Shown here piece by piece: positions 1 through 9,033 of a stretch of DNA of 64,000 nucleotides. Each line of letters opens with the position of its first letter. Within the stretch, counting starts at the first letter, position 1. The position numbers and the translations under genes are program-made. The notes beneath the pieces were generated by a model. That model was not told where the DNA came from. It made no database searches and worked only from the letters and a program-made list of their open reading frames with translations. This DNA comes from Rhodobacterales bacterium HKCCE3408 (lineage in GTDB: Bacteria; Pseudomonadota; Alphaproteobacteria; Rhodobacterales; Rhodobacteraceae), in contig WVSN01000001.1 of the NCBI GenBank assembly GCA_015689705.1, forward strand, positions 1 to 64,000. Direction: 5' to 3'.

Positions 1-1
1 C

Positions 2-1177
<1,176 letters not shown>

Positions 1178-1200
1178 GCTCCGGCCAGGCGTCGAAACGG

Positions 1201-1229
1201 AAAGGGCCGCCCGATCGGGCGGCCCTTTT
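1201..1229 (+). terminator. Rho-independent terminator after first tuf
   Basis: A perfect GC-rich palindrome (arms GGGCCGCCCGA/TCGGGCGGCCC) is followed by TTTT and preceded by AAA. It starts 23 bases after the tuf stop. Because A and T runs flank both sides it can also serve the convergent hydrolase gene at 1253-2077. Confidence 0.85.
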
Positions 1230-1252
1230 CCATTGCGCGGCGGCCGAAAGTG

Positions 1253-2077
1253 TCAGCCCGCGAATTCCGAGACCCGGCGCAGCCATTCGAGGGTCAGCGC
1301 CTCGAACAAATCGGGCTGCTCCCACGCCAGGCTGTGTCCGGCCCGGTCGAGGACGGCGAGTGTTGCGCGCGGGTAGAGTTCGAGCGCGTCCATCATGTCC
1401 CGGTACCCCGCGATGGCGTCCTGACGTCCGTTCAGGATCAGGCACGGCCGGTCGAACACCTTGTCCGGGCGCGACGACAGGTCGAAGCTGAAGGTGAACG
1501 CCTGTGCGATCCGTCCGGCAAGGTCGCTGTCGGCGAGACGCGCCGCCGGCACCTTGGTGCGCTCGATCTTCTCCAGGATCTCCGGCGACTGCACCACCAG
1601 TCGCTCGAACCGCGCCATGGCTTCCGCAGAGACATCTGCGGGCCGAACCGACGCATCCGGGATCAGTGTCCGGTGCTCAGGCAGGCTATTCCCGGACCCG
1701 GGGTCCATTCCGCCGGCGACGATCAGCATCATCCCGATGACATCGTCAGGACGCTTATGGGCCAGACCCATCGCGTGATAGCTGCCCCGGCTTTCCCCGA
1801 TCAGGGCGCATCTCTCCTCCGGAAAGGCCCGGCTGACGAACGCGGAGAGCATGTCGAGCACGTCGTCCTGCGTTCGAACGCTGTCATCGGCGACCGACCT
1901 GCCGTGGCCCGGCAGGTCGACATAGACGCGCCGCCACCCCTCGGTGCGTTCGAAAACGGGTTCGAGCGCCTCCATCATGTGACGGTGGTCGAGACCGCCA
2001 CCGTGAAGGATCAGGATCGGCGTCCCCTCGCCGACCAACTCGGCGTGGATGCGTCCGTTGGGCAAGTCGATATCCAT
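1253..2077 (-). CDS. Alpha/beta hydrolase
   Basis: This 274-residue protein is a cytoplasmic alpha/beta-hydrolase-fold enzyme without a signal peptide. The oxyanion-hole motif HGGG is at residues 25-28, the nucleophile elbow GESRG puts the catalytic Ser at 96, and AGHSL near the C terminus supplies the His. It resembles esterases or carboxylesterases of the MhpC/BioH type, but the substrate cannot be read from the sequence. It is convergent with the first tuf and shares its terminator. The DUF374 gene upstream points the same way, about 65 bases away, so the two may be cotranscribed. Confidence 0.85.
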   Translation of the reverse strand: MDIDLPNGRIHAELVGEGTPILILHGGGLDHRHMMEALEPVFERTEGWRRVYVDLPGHGRSVADDSVRTQDDVLDMLSAFVSRAFPEERCALIGESRGSYHAMGLAHKRPDDVIGMMLIVAGGMDPGSGNSLPEHRTLIPDASVRPADVSAEAMARFERLVVQSPEILEKIERTKVPAARLADSDLAGRIAQAFTFSFDLSSRPDKVFDRPCLILNGRQDAIAGYRDMMDALELYPRATLAVLDRAGHSLAWEQPDLFEALTLEWLRRVSEFAG

Positions 2078-2141
2078 GGCGGGCCTCCGCGCCCGATCCT
2101 AGCGACGGTGGCCGGCCCTGTCTGCCCGGTCGGCTTCGCCG

Positions 2142-2834
2142 TCATCCCCGACCGGCCTGGTGGTCCGCCTCGGCCGTCACCGCGTCGAGCGCGCGTCCCA
2201 GATCTGCCGACAACTCCGCGGCTTCCTGATCGCTCAGCCGGCGCGGAACCTCCGCTTCCCACGGCCGCCAGACCAGCGCGATCCGCGTAAAGGGCTTCGG
2301 AAACATCAGCCGGTCCCAGGTCGGCCAGGACCAGTAGGACCGCGCCGAGAAGCCGAACACGAACACCGGCTTCCCGCTCGCCCGGGCCCATTGCACCGCG
2401 AACGGTTTCACGACCCGTTCGGGCCCGGACGGCCCGTCGACGGCGATGCCGATCGACACGCCCTGCTTCAGCCCGGTCAGGACTTCGCGCATCACCGCCA
2501 TTCCGCCCTGCTTGGGGAACCGCGTCGTGGAATAACCGAACCGGTGCAGCATGGCCCTCGCGATGCTGCCCGGCCGCGTGTCCGCGTTCAGGCTGCGCCC
2601 CGGCGCCTTTGCCGTGTCGAACACGTAGGGCGTCGCGAAAGTGCGCTGGTGCCAGAAGACGAGGATCACCGCGCCGTGCTCGGCGACCGCGGCCTCGACC
2701 GCCCCGTAGCCGTCCTCCGACCAGCGCGAGGTCAGGCGTACCAGTCGCAGCCATCCGGCAAGGAACCGCCCCGCCGCCTCGTGCAGCGGCGGCCAGTCCG
2801 CGATGCGGCGCCGGAGGGTGCGGGGTTTCGTCAT
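2142..2834 (-). CDS. DUF374 / lysophospholipid acyltransferase-like protein
   Basis: The 230-residue protein matches the DUF374 family, related to the lysophospholipid and lauroyl acyltransferases that acylate lipids at the inner membrane. Visible features are the FWHQRTF segment near residue 60, taking the place of the HX4D motif of the wider family, and the AVDGPSGP segment further on, typical of DUF374. I chose the ATG at 2834; in-frame ATGs at 2846 and 2870 would add 4 or 12 residues, and no strong ribosome binding site decides. Substrate unknown; a role in envelope lipid is an inference from the family. Confidence 0.75.
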   Translation of the reverse strand: MTKPRTLRRRIADWPPLHEAAGRFLAGWLRLVRLTSRWSEDGYGAVEAAVAEHGAVILVFWHQRTFATPYVFDTAKAPGRSLNADTRPGSIARAMLHRFGYSTTRFPKQGGMAVMREVLTGLKQGVSIGIAVDGPSGPERVVKPFAVQWARASGKPVFVFGFSARSYWSWPTWDRLMFPKPFTRIALVWRPWEAEVPRRLSDQEAAELSADLGRALDAVTAEADHQAGRG

Positions 2835-2890
2835 GGCGGGCGACATGCGCCGAACGCCGGGATCGGTCAAGTGCCCGGCTCCGCATGCAA

Positions 2891-2920
2891 ACGGGCCGCT
2901 CCCCGGAGGAAGCGGCCCGC
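2891..2920 (-). terminator. Stem-loop after the repeat-protein gene
   Basis: Arms GCGGGCCGCT/AGCGGCCCGT form a strong hairpin just downstream of the minus-strand gene ending at 2945. The T tract is weak (TTTGCAT), so termination may be inefficient. Confidence 0.6.
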
Positions 2921-2944
2921 TGCGATAACCGGTTCAGGGAACGG

Positions 2945-3577
2945 TTACGAATTCACGATCGCGTCGATGTCCGACCGGGTCGGCTCTTCGTCACCCGACA
3001 CTTTCATCAGGTAGATCTGTGCGATCTGCTCCTGATTGAGCGACTCGAACACGTCCGGAGCATAGCCCTCGGTCTCGAGATAGACGCGAACTTCTTCGGC
3101 GACGTCGGTCTGCAGGTCGATGGTCGAGCCTGCTTCGATTTCGCCGTCCATCGGAAGGTTCAGCGGTGCAAGGACGCGATCCAGATCATTGTCACCGCCC
3201 GATGCGGCAAGATAGATCTCGGCGATCTTCGCTTGGCTGAGGTAGTCGACCGCGTCGGCATCGTAGCCTTCGTCCACCAGGATGGCCGAGACTTCCGCCT
3301 CGGTATCCGGCGTCATGTCGTAGTCAACTTCCATCTCCTGAAGCTCCATCGAGCTTAGCACGGAGCGGACATCCTGCGCCGACCGGGTCGTCGCCGCGAG
3401 ATAGATTTCGGCGACGTCCGACGTCGGAAGATCGGCGGCCTGCGACGCCATGTAGCCGTTGTTCTCCAAGACGAGACGAACCTCGTCGAGGATGTCGTCG
3501 TCAGCGGTCTGGGCCATCACCGGTGCGGCAAATGCCAGGCCGATGGCAGTTGTGAGTCCAAGAATGGTGCGGGTCAT
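2945..3577 (-). CDS. Secreted protein with three tandem GY...AEIYLAA repeats, function unknown
   Basis: The start is the ATG at 3577, chosen because AAAGGAGGTCAC lies immediately upstream and the product then opens with a clear signal peptide (cleavage near AQT, residues 22-24). The mature part is acidic and consists of three related units of about 63-67 residues. Each has a helix with EVR or EVS, then GY at residues 41, 104 and 171, then an IAEIYL-type motif with IYL at 58, 121 and 188. I do not recognise the family. Export to the periplasm or outside is predicted. The AT-rich upstream gap probably holds its promoter. The small gene at 3752-4024 may carry one degenerate unit. Confidence 0.85.
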   Translation of the reverse strand: MTRTILGLTTAIGLAFAAPVMAQTADDDILDEVRLVLENNGYMASQAADLPTSDVAEIYLAATTRSAQDVRSVLSSMELQEMEVDYDMTPDTEAEVSAILVDEGYDADAVDYLSQAKIAEIYLAASGGDNDLDRVLAPLNLPMDGEIEAGSTIDLQTDVAEEVRVYLETEGYAPDVFESLNQEQIAQIYLMKVSGDEEPTRSDIDAIVNS

Positions 3578-3751
3578 GGTGACCTCCTTTCCATCTTTCT
3601 GTGTGCATTGCAGTCTTGCTGCTTGCGACAACGTCCCACCTGTGAAGACAGATCCATTCTTCAACGCGCAATACAGCGACGCCAATTCAAATATCTGATA
3701 TTAAATGATTATTTTAGCATCACGATGCCATCGCACTTTCGTGAGGCCGCC
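3578..3751. promoter_or_regulatory. AT-rich intergenic region with palindrome
   Basis: This 174-base gap is much richer in A+T than its surroundings, above all at 3680-3720. It contains the perfect 13-base palindrome AATATC-T-GATATT at 3690-3702. It lies upstream of the repeat-protein gene and downstream of the 90-residue gene, both on the minus strand. I infer a promoter/operator for the former; no convincing -35/-10 pair stands out. Confidence 0.4.
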
Positions 3752-4024
3752 TCAGCCCCCCAACCCCTCGCGCCGGAACACCGCGGCTATGGCGCGGGAC
3801 CGGCCCCCGTCGGTCGCGTATTCGGGGTCGGTCATGATGAAGTAGACCTGCGCCAGCCCGTTGCAGCTCAGCGCGGCGGGGTCCAGCGCCGAAAGCGTGC
3901 GCGGCATCTGCTGGCGGACGGCCGCCAGCATGCTTTCCGAACAGTCCGAGCCATGCTTCTCGGCCAGCGCAGCGGCGGGCAGGGCAAGGAACAGGGCGGC
4001 GAGGATCGGCAGGGTCGGTTTCAT
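3752..4024 (-). CDS. Small secreted protein, function unknown
   Basis: The 90-residue product has a classical signal peptide (cleavage after ALA, about residue 21) and a mature region of about 69 residues with two cysteines, at 28 and 54, that could form a disulfide. The segment GLAQVYFIM at residues 57-64 resembles the IAQIYL motif of the repeat protein encoded just downstream on the same strand, which suggests a one-unit relative. Export is predicted; no function can be assigned. Confidence 0.7.
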   Translation of the reverse strand: MKPTLPILAALFLALPAAALAEKHGSDCSESMLAAVRQQMPRTLSALDPAALSCNGLAQVYFIMTDPEYATDGGRSRAIAAVFRREGLGG

Positions 4025-4089
4025 GGTCGGATCTCCGGGCTAGGCCCAGGCCGCGCGATCTGCTATGGCCGGGGCCGAAACAGAGGAGA

Positions 4090-4152
4090 GGATACCATGG
4101 ATCACTGACGGGACCCGATACGAACTTGTTCTGACGCTCCCGGAGGTATCCC
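4090..4152 (+). promoter_or_regulatory. Possible leader with three-codon cistron and RBS-pairing repeat
   Basis: After the purine-rich stretch GAGGAGAG comes a minimal reading frame, ATG GAT CAC TGA, at 4097-4108. The heptamer GGATACC just before its ATG (4090-4096) is the exact complement of GGTATCC at 4145-4151, which overlaps the GGAGG of the acetyltransferase gene. Pairing would mask that ribosome binding site. This could be a translational attenuator or a coincidence. Confidence 0.3.
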
Positions 4153-4800
4153 ATGCCAGCTCCTTTTCCCGCGCCTGATTGCGCGCATCCCGTCCCGCTT
4201 CCCGATGGCACCACCCACGCAGGCACCGTCTTTCTCAGGGCGGTCATCGACCATCCAAGAATCGAGGTCGGCGACTATTCCTACGCATCGGCCCATCATC
4301 CGCCTGCGGACTGGGCCGCGCATCTCGCGCCCTATCTCTATCCGTTCTCGCCCGAGCGGCTAGTGATCGGGAAGTTCTGCCAGATCGCGAGCGGGGTGCA
4401 GTTCATCACCGCATCGGCCAATCACCGGCACGACGGAATATCGTCCTTCCCGTTCGCCATCTTCGACGGCGCGCCCGAGGGACGGCCCTCGATGCCGGGA
4501 CCGGGACGCGACACGGTCGTCGGAAACGACGTCTGGATCGGGACCGGCGCCACCATTCTGCCGGGTGCGACGATCGGCTCGGGCGTCATCGTCGGCGCGG
4601 GGGCCGTCGTCTCGGGGACTATCCCGGATTACGCCATCGTGTCCGGCAATCCTGCCACGGTCCGGCGGATGCGCTTCGGTCCGGACGAGATCGCGACGCT
4701 TCTCGATCTCGCCTGGTGGGACTGGCCGATCGAGACGATCCTGGCGCGCGAAGCCGAGATCTGCGGCGGCGATGTCGCGGCCCTTTCGGCGCTGGCGTGA
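4153..4800 (+). CDS. CatB/Vat-type hexapeptide acetyltransferase
   Basis: The 215-residue protein belongs to the left-handed beta-helix xenobiotic acetyltransferase group (CatB, VatD), cytoplasmic trimers that transfer acetyl from acetyl-CoA to a hydroxyl of the acceptor. The motif SANHRHDG at residues 88-95 contains the expected catalytic His (91). The hexapeptide coil is visible at about 116-155 (VGNDVWIG, GATIGSG, VIVGAGAVV), followed by the NPA segment typical of the family. Chromosomal members often have unknown natural acceptors, so drug resistance should not be assumed. The ATG is preceded by GGAGG. Confidence 0.88.
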   Translation: MPAPFPAPDCAHPVPLPDGTTHAGTVFLRAVIDHPRIEVGDYSYASAHHPPADWAAHLAPYLYPFSPERLVIGKFCQIASGVQFITASANHRHDGISSFPFAIFDGAPEGRPSMPGPGRDTVVGNDVWIGTGATILPGATIGSGVIVGAGAVVSGTIPDYAIVSGNPATVRRMRFGPDEIATLLDLAWWDWPIETILAREAEICGGDVAALSALA

Positions 4801-4806
4801 TGCCGC

Positions 4807-4835
4807 TTGCAATGGCGCGGACCGCCGTCTAATGC
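4807..4835 (+). promoter_or_regulatory. Promoter of tRNA-Trp
   Basis: TTGCAA (4807-4812) and TAATGC (4830-4835) are separated by 17 bases and lie 14 bases before the mature 5' end of the tRNA. The spacing and position fit a housekeeping sigma promoter that may also feed secE and nusG. Confidence 0.65.
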
Positions 4836-4848
4836 TCGCCGCGGCCTT

Positions 4849-4924
4849 AGGGGTGTAGCTCAGTTGGTAGAGCAGCGGATTCCAAATCCGCAGGCCGGGG
4901 GTTCGAGTCCCTCCGCCCCTGCCA
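4849..4924 (+). tRNA. tRNA-Trp (anticodon CCA)
   Basis: The 76-base sequence folds as a complete cloverleaf. The acceptor stem AGGGGTG pairs with CGCCCCT (one T-G pair), followed by discriminator G and an encoded CCA. The anticodon loop reads ATTCCAAAT with anticodon CCA for UGG codons, and the T arm contains GGTTCGAGTCC. Its place just before secE is a common alphaproteobacterial arrangement. Confidence 0.97.
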
Positions 4925-4997
4925 GGCCCGCGCCTTGCGCGTCCCGGGCCTAGCCCGTATATGCCGCCCGATCGTGCCCGACAGACCGGAGCCAGAC

Positions 4998-5198
4998 ATG
5001 GCAACCAACCCGTTCCAGTTCATCCAGCAGGCCCGCGCCGAGATCGGCAAGGTGTCCTGGCCGTCGCGCCGGGAGGTCATGCTGACCACGGTGATGGTGT
5101 TCATGCTGGCGCTCGTCGCGGCGATTTTCTTTTTCGGCGTCGATTTCATCATCCGCTTCACGCTCGAGCAAATCCTGCTCTTCTTCGGCGGCTCTTGA
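4998..5198 (+). CDS. secE: Preprotein translocase subunit SecE
   Basis: The 66-residue product is the short, single-span form of SecE, the inner-membrane subunit that clamps SecY in the Sec translocon. The conserved amphipathic stretch EIGKVSWPSRREV (about residues 15-27) precedes one hydrophobic segment at about 29-55. I chose the ATG at 4998; a longer in-frame start at 4935 would run back to the tRNA. It lies between tRNA-Trp and nusG, as is usual in proteobacteria. Confidence 0.95.
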   Translation: MATNPFQFIQQARAEIGKVSWPSRREVMLTTVMVFMLALVAAIFFFGVDFIIRFTLEQILLFFGGS

Positions 5199-5310
5199 TT
5201 TTCAAACGGGCGGAGCGTATCCCGCCGCAACTCCCCGACAGCGCTGAGACACGATTCGTGGCGACAGGCGCGCTATGCCGGGGCATCCGGTAAAGGCAAG
5301 GACGGACGAC

Positions 5311-5844
5311 ATGGCGAAACGGTGGTATTCGGTCTCGGTGCTCTCGAACTTCGAGAAGCGCATTGCCGAGCAGATCAGGACCGCCGTGGCCGAGAAGGGC
5401 CTCGAGGACGAGATCGAGGAAGTCCTCGTTCCCGAAGAGGACGTGCTGGAGATCCGCCGCGGCAAGAAGGTCACCGTCCCGCGCCGGTTCATGCCGGGCT
5501 ACGTGCTCGTCCGCATGGACCTGACCGACCGCGCCTATCACGCGATCAACTCGATCCCGCGCGTCACCGGCTTCCTCGGCCCGCAGGGCCGGCCGATGCC
5601 GATGAAGGACGAAGAGGTGAACGCGATCCTCAACCGCGTCGAGGAAGGCGAGGCCGCGCCGCGGTCCACGATCACCTTCGAGGTCGGTGAGAAGGTCAAG
5701 GTCAACGACGGCCCGTTCGAAGATTTCGACGGCATGGTCGAAGAGGTCGATGACGACAACCAGCGCCTGAAGGTGACGGTGTCGATCTTCGGCCGCGCCA
5801 CCCCGGTCGAACTCGAATTCACCCAGGTCTCCAAGCAGGGCTGA
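5311..5844 (+). CDS. nusG: Transcription termination/antitermination factor NusG
   Basis: The 177-residue protein binds the RNA polymerase clamp through its N-terminal NGN domain and contacts Rho or ribosomal S10 through the C-terminal KOW domain. The start at 5311 gives MAKRWYSV, the canonical NusG opening; an upstream in-frame ATG at 5275 is less likely. The PGYVLV and TGFLG segments and the KOW core ([17 protein letters not shown], about residues 128-144) are visible. Normally rplK would follow directly; here a sulfotransferase gene intervenes. Confidence 0.97.
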   Translation: MAKRWYSVSVLSNFEKRIAEQIRTAVAEKGLEDEIEEVLVPEEDVLEIRRGKKVTVPRRFMPGYVLVRMDLTDRAYHAINSIPRVTGFLGPQGRPMPMKDEEVNAILNRVEEGEAAPRSTITFEVGEKVKVNDGPFEDFDGMVEEVDDDNQRLKVTVSIFGRATPVELEFTQVSKQG

Positions 5845-6113
5845 GCCCGGCAAAGCCTCCATTCTGTGCAGCCGCACTTTCCGGTGCCGCCGATCCCGGC
5901 GGCCCTCCGGCCCGTATCGGCGTCCCGGTTCACAAATGCGCGCACCGGCTTTCGCCGGACGGAAACTCGGCGTATCCGTAAACTGAACGGTTCGGTACCC
6001 GGGGCCATCATTTCGGCCGCCGTCCCGGATCATGGCCCGAGTTCCCGGGCTCCGGCCGGTTTGGCCGGTCCCGCCACGCCGCCGTCCGTCCGGTCGGCTC
6101 CGGAGATTTCAGG
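5845..6113 (+). other. Gap between nusG and the sulfotransferase gene
   Basis: This 269-base GC-rich gap shows several short GC inverted repeats but no hairpin with a T tract and no convincing promoter. I see no credible reading frame of its own. Confidence 0.4.
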
Positions 6114-7544
6114 ATGGGCATTTTCGAGTCGAATGCCATCGAGGCGCAGAAACGGGCCGCCCGCAAGGATTACGCCGGTGCGCTCCTGGCCATCGACCGC
6201 GCCGCGGCCGAGGCCCGGAAGGCGCTTCTGCTCCGCGCCCGGCTTCTCGCGGCGCTGGGCCGTGACGACGAGGCTCTCGACGAACTCGTCCGCCTCGACC
6301 GTCCCGGCGTCCCGGTCGAGTTCCTCGAATTCCGCGCCGATCTCGAAACCCGTCTCGATCGCGTGGACGACGCGATCGCCACGCTCGACCGCGCAATCGA
6401 CGCCGCCAGGGATCCCGCGACGTTCCTCGCCCGCCGGGGCGACATGCACCGCGCCCGCGGCGAGTTCGACGCCGCCGTTGCCGATTTCGACGCTGCGCTG
6501 AATCTTCGCCCGACCGACGGAGAACTTCACCGCCTGCGCGGCGAGTTGGTCCGCGCCCGCCCCGACGACGGCATGATCGAGACGTTACGGGCCGCCCGCG
6601 CTGCCGTCCCAGACGACAGCCGCTCCGCCGTCCATCTCGATTTCGCGCTCGCCCGTGCGCTCGACCAGGTCGGCGATCACGAGGCCTCGGCCGAGGCGCT
6701 GCTGAAGGCCAATGCTGGGATGCGCGCGCTCTTTCCCTATGACATCGCCCGCCGCCACGCGCAGGTCGATGCGGTGAGGAAAGCCTTCGCCGACGTCACG
6801 CCCGCGAAGATGCCCACGGCCGGCACCACCGATTTCGCACCGATCTTCGTCACCGGCATGCCGCGCTCCGGCACCACGCTGATCGAGCAGATCCTGTCGG
6901 CCCATCCCGACGTGGCCGGCGCCGGGGAAACCGGGCTCTTCAGCGCCGCCGCGACCGAGATCCTCGGCGCCCCCGACGCGCCACCGCCGGGCGGTCTCCG
7001 GCTCACGCCCGAGAAACTGACCGAGGTCGGCCAGCGCTACCGCGACCGGATGCGCGCCCGCGTCCCCGACGCCACGCGGGTCACCGACAAGTCGATCCAG
7101 ACGCTGCTTTTCGCCGGTCCCGCGCTTGTGGCGCTGCCACGCGCCCATGTCGTCGTCGTGCGCCGCGATCCGCGCGCCACTGCCCTGTCGCTCTTCCGTC
7201 AGGTGTTTCGCGACGGCAAGCAGCTCTTCAGCTACGACCTCTCCGATATCCGGGACTACCAGATGACCACCGACGATCTCGTGGCCTTCTGGTCCGAACG
7301 GCTGTCCGACCGCTTCCATGTCGTCGACTACGAGGCGTTCGTCACCGCGCCGGAACGCGCCATCCGGGATCTCCTCGACCGCGTCGGGCTGCCGTTCGAT
7401 CCGGCCTGCCTCGCGCCCGAGGACAACGACCGCCCGGTCCGCACGCTCAGCGCCGTCGCCGTCCGCCGGCCGATCAACACCGGCGCGCTCGACGTCTGGA
7501 AGCCGTACGCCACGCTTCTCGGTCTAGACGCACCGGCGGACTAG
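6114..7544 (+). CDS. TPR-sulfotransferase family protein
   Basis: The 476-residue protein has an Ala/Arg-rich helical N-terminal half (about residues 1-230) that reads as tetratricopeptide-like repeats. The C-terminal sulfotransferase domain has the 5'-phosphosulfate loop TGMPRSGTTLIEQIL at about 247-261 and the RRDPRATALSLFR segment expected to bind the 3'-phosphate of PAPS. Such proteins are predicted to transfer sulfate from PAPS to an unknown acceptor; no signal peptide is seen. It sits between nusG and rplK, which are usually adjacent. The ATG follows a weak GGAGATTTCAGG. Confidence 0.88.
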   Translation: MGIFESNAIEAQKRAARKDYAGALLAIDRAAAEARKALLLRARLLAALGRDDEALDELVRLDRPGVPVEFLEFRADLETRLDRVDDAIATLDRAIDAARDPATFLARRGDMHRARGEFDAAVADFDAALNLRPTDGELHRLRGELVRARPDDGMIETLRAARAAVPDDSRSAVHLDFALARALDQVGDHEASAEALLKANAGMRALFPYDIARRHAQVDAVRKAFADVTPAKMPTAGTTDFAPIFVTGMPRSGTTLIEQILSAHPDVAGAGETGLFSAAATEILGAPDAPPPGGLRLTPEKLTEVGQRYRDRMRARVPDATRVTDKSIQTLLFAGPALVALPRAHVVVVRRDPRATALSLFRQVFRDGKQLFSYDLSDIRDYQMTTDDLVAFWSERLSDRFHVVDYEAFVTAPERAIRDLLDRVGLPFDPACLAPEDNDRPVRTLSAVAVRRPINTGALDVWKPYATLLGLDAPAD

Positions 7545-7567
7545 GCTCCGCCGCATCCGAAAACCGC

Positions 7568-7596
7568 TTGCATTGCAGACCGGCGCGCGGTAGGCG
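7568..7596 (+). promoter_or_regulatory. Putative promoter of rplKA
   Basis: TTGCAT (7568-7573) and TAGGCG (7591-7596) are 17 bases apart. The -35 context CCGCTTGCA is the same as at the tRNA-Trp promoter, which supports it. A promoter is expected here because the sulfotransferase gene separates rplK from nusG. Confidence 0.5.
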
Positions 7597-7720
7597 GCGC
7601 GCCTGTCACGGCGATCCGTGACGACGTGGGAGGCGAGGCCAGCGCGCTGGCCGGACCGGACCACGGCAACATGAAAGCGGCCCGACGCGTCGGGACGCCG
7701 TTGGAGAAAGGAGTGGCCCC

Positions 7721-8173
7721 ATGGCCAAGAAACTCGCCGGCAAGATGAAGCTGCAGATTCCTGCAGGTCAGGCCAACCCGTCGCCGCCCGTGGGTCCCGC
7801 CCTCGGTCAGCGCGGCATCAACATCATGGAATTCTGCAAGGCGTTCAACGCCAAGACGCAGGAGATGGAGCCGGGCGCCCCGTGCCCGACCGTGATCACC
7901 TACTATCAGGACAAGTCCTTCACGATGGACATCAAGACGCCCCCGGCGTCGTATTACCTGAAGAAGGCGGCCGGTCTGAAAAAGCAGGGCAAGCGCAACC
8001 GTCCGCGCGGCGCCGAAAAGCCGGGCCGCGAGACCATCGCGACCATCACGCAAAAGCAGCTCCGTGAAATCGCCGAGGCCAAGATGAAGGACCTCAGCGC
8101 GAACGATGTCGAACAGGCGATGAAGATCATCCTCGGCTCCGCGCAGTCGATGGGTATCGAGGTGAAGGGGTAA
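7721..8173 (+). CDS. rplK: 50S ribosomal protein L11
   Basis: L11 (150 residues) binds the GTPase-associated centre of 23S rRNA and is needed for factor-dependent GTP hydrolysis. The N-terminal domain shows [22 protein letters not shown], split here as [10 protein letters not shown] then [12 protein letters not shown], and the hinge and rRNA-binding C-terminal domain follow to GIEVKG. It is slightly longer than the E. coli protein because of a basic loop around residues 88-105 ([17 protein letters not shown]). A good AGAAAGGAG precedes the ATG, and rplA follows after 4 bases. Confidence 0.97.
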   Translation: MAKKLAGKMKLQIPAGQANPSPPVGPALGQRGINIMEFCKAFNAKTQEMEPGAPCPTVITYYQDKSFTMDIKTPPASYYLKKAAGLKKQGKRNRPRGAEKPGRETIATITQKQLREIAEAKMKDLSANDVEQAMKIILGSAQSMGIEVKG

Positions 8174-8177
8174 GGTC

Positions 8178-8876
8178 ATGGGCAAGATTGGTAAACGCAC
8201 CCGCGCCATCCAGGAGGCCGTGACCGGCCGCGAAAACCTGACCGTCGAGGAAGCCGTCGCGCTGGTGAAAGCGAACGCGACCGCGAAGTTCGACGAATCC
8301 ATCGAGATCGCGATGAATCTCGGTGTCGATCCGCGCCACGCGGACCAGATGGTCCGTGGCACCGTCACGCTGCCGAACGGCACCGGCAAGACCGTCCGCG
8401 TGGCCGTCTTCGCCCGCGGCGCCAAAGCCGAAGAGGCTGAGAAGGCCGGTGCCGATATCGTCGGCGCCGAGGACCTGATGGAAACGATCCAGGGCGGCAC
8501 GATCGACTTCGATCGCTGCATCGCCACGCCGGACATGATGCCCATCGTCGGGCGCCTGGGTAAGATCCTCGGCCCGCGGAACCTGATGCCGAACCCGAAG
8601 GTCGGCACGGTGACGATGGACGTGAAAGAGGCCGTCGAGGCTGCGAAGGGCGGCCAGGTCCAGTTCAAGGCCGAGAAGGCGGGCGTCGTCCATGCCGGCA
8701 TCGGCAAGGCCAGCTTCGATGCCGACAAGCTGGCACAGAACGTCCGCGCCTTCGTCGACGCGGTGTCCAAGGCCAAGCCGGCCGGCGCGAAAGGGACCTA
8801 CATGAAGAAGGTCTCGATCTCGTCGACCATGGGCCCGGGACTGACCATCTCGGTCGAAAGCGCGACCGGCAACTGA
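8178..8876 (+). CDS. rplA: 50S ribosomal protein L1
   Basis: L1 (232 residues) binds the mobile L1 stalk of 23S rRNA and assists release of deacylated tRNA from the E site. The typical MGKIGKRTR opening, the [11 protein letters not shown] segment and [13 protein letters not shown] are present. In many bacteria L1 also represses its own operon by binding the mRNA; I did not identify that site here. It is followed by a strong terminator, so the rplKA unit ends here rather than reading into rplJL. Confidence 0.97.
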   Translation: MGKIGKRTRAIQEAVTGRENLTVEEAVALVKANATAKFDESIEIAMNLGVDPRHADQMVRGTVTLPNGTGKTVRVAVFARGAKAEEAEKAGADIVGAEDLMETIQGGTIDFDRCIATPDMMPIVGRLGKILGPRNLMPNPKVGTVTMDVKEAVEAAKGGQVQFKAEKAGVVHAGIGKASFDADKLAQNVRAFVDAVSKAKPAGAKGTYMKKVSISSTMGPGLTISVESATGN

Positions 8877-8902
8877 CCGGCCGGACCGGCTGAACGAACA
8901 CG

Positions 8903-8930
8903 GGGCGGACCTGCCGGGTCCGCCCTTTTT
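8903..8930 (+). terminator. Rho-independent terminator after rplA
   Basis: Arms GGGCGGAC/GTCCGCCC enclose a 7-base loop and are followed by TTTTT, 26 bases after the rplA stop. It separates rplKA from the accessory genes and rplJL. Confidence 0.9.
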
Positions 8931-8974
8931 CGTGCCCGCAGACAGTCCGGGGCGATCTGGTCGAGACGGGTCGG

Positions 8975-8989
8975 TTAACCGCATCTTAA
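8975..8989 (+). promoter_or_regulatory. CtrA-type binding site (TTAA-N7-TTAA)
   Basis: TTAACCGCATCTTAAC matches the full CtrA consensus TTAA-N7-TTAA known from Caulobacter and other alphaproteobacteria. It lies about 45 bases before the ATG of the exported protein at 9034, a promoter-proximal position. Regulation by CtrA is inferred from the motif only. Confidence 0.55.
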
Positions 8990-9033
8990 CTGCCCTGGCC
9001 TATCCCGGTCCGGACCTGGTTCGGGGCCGGAAC

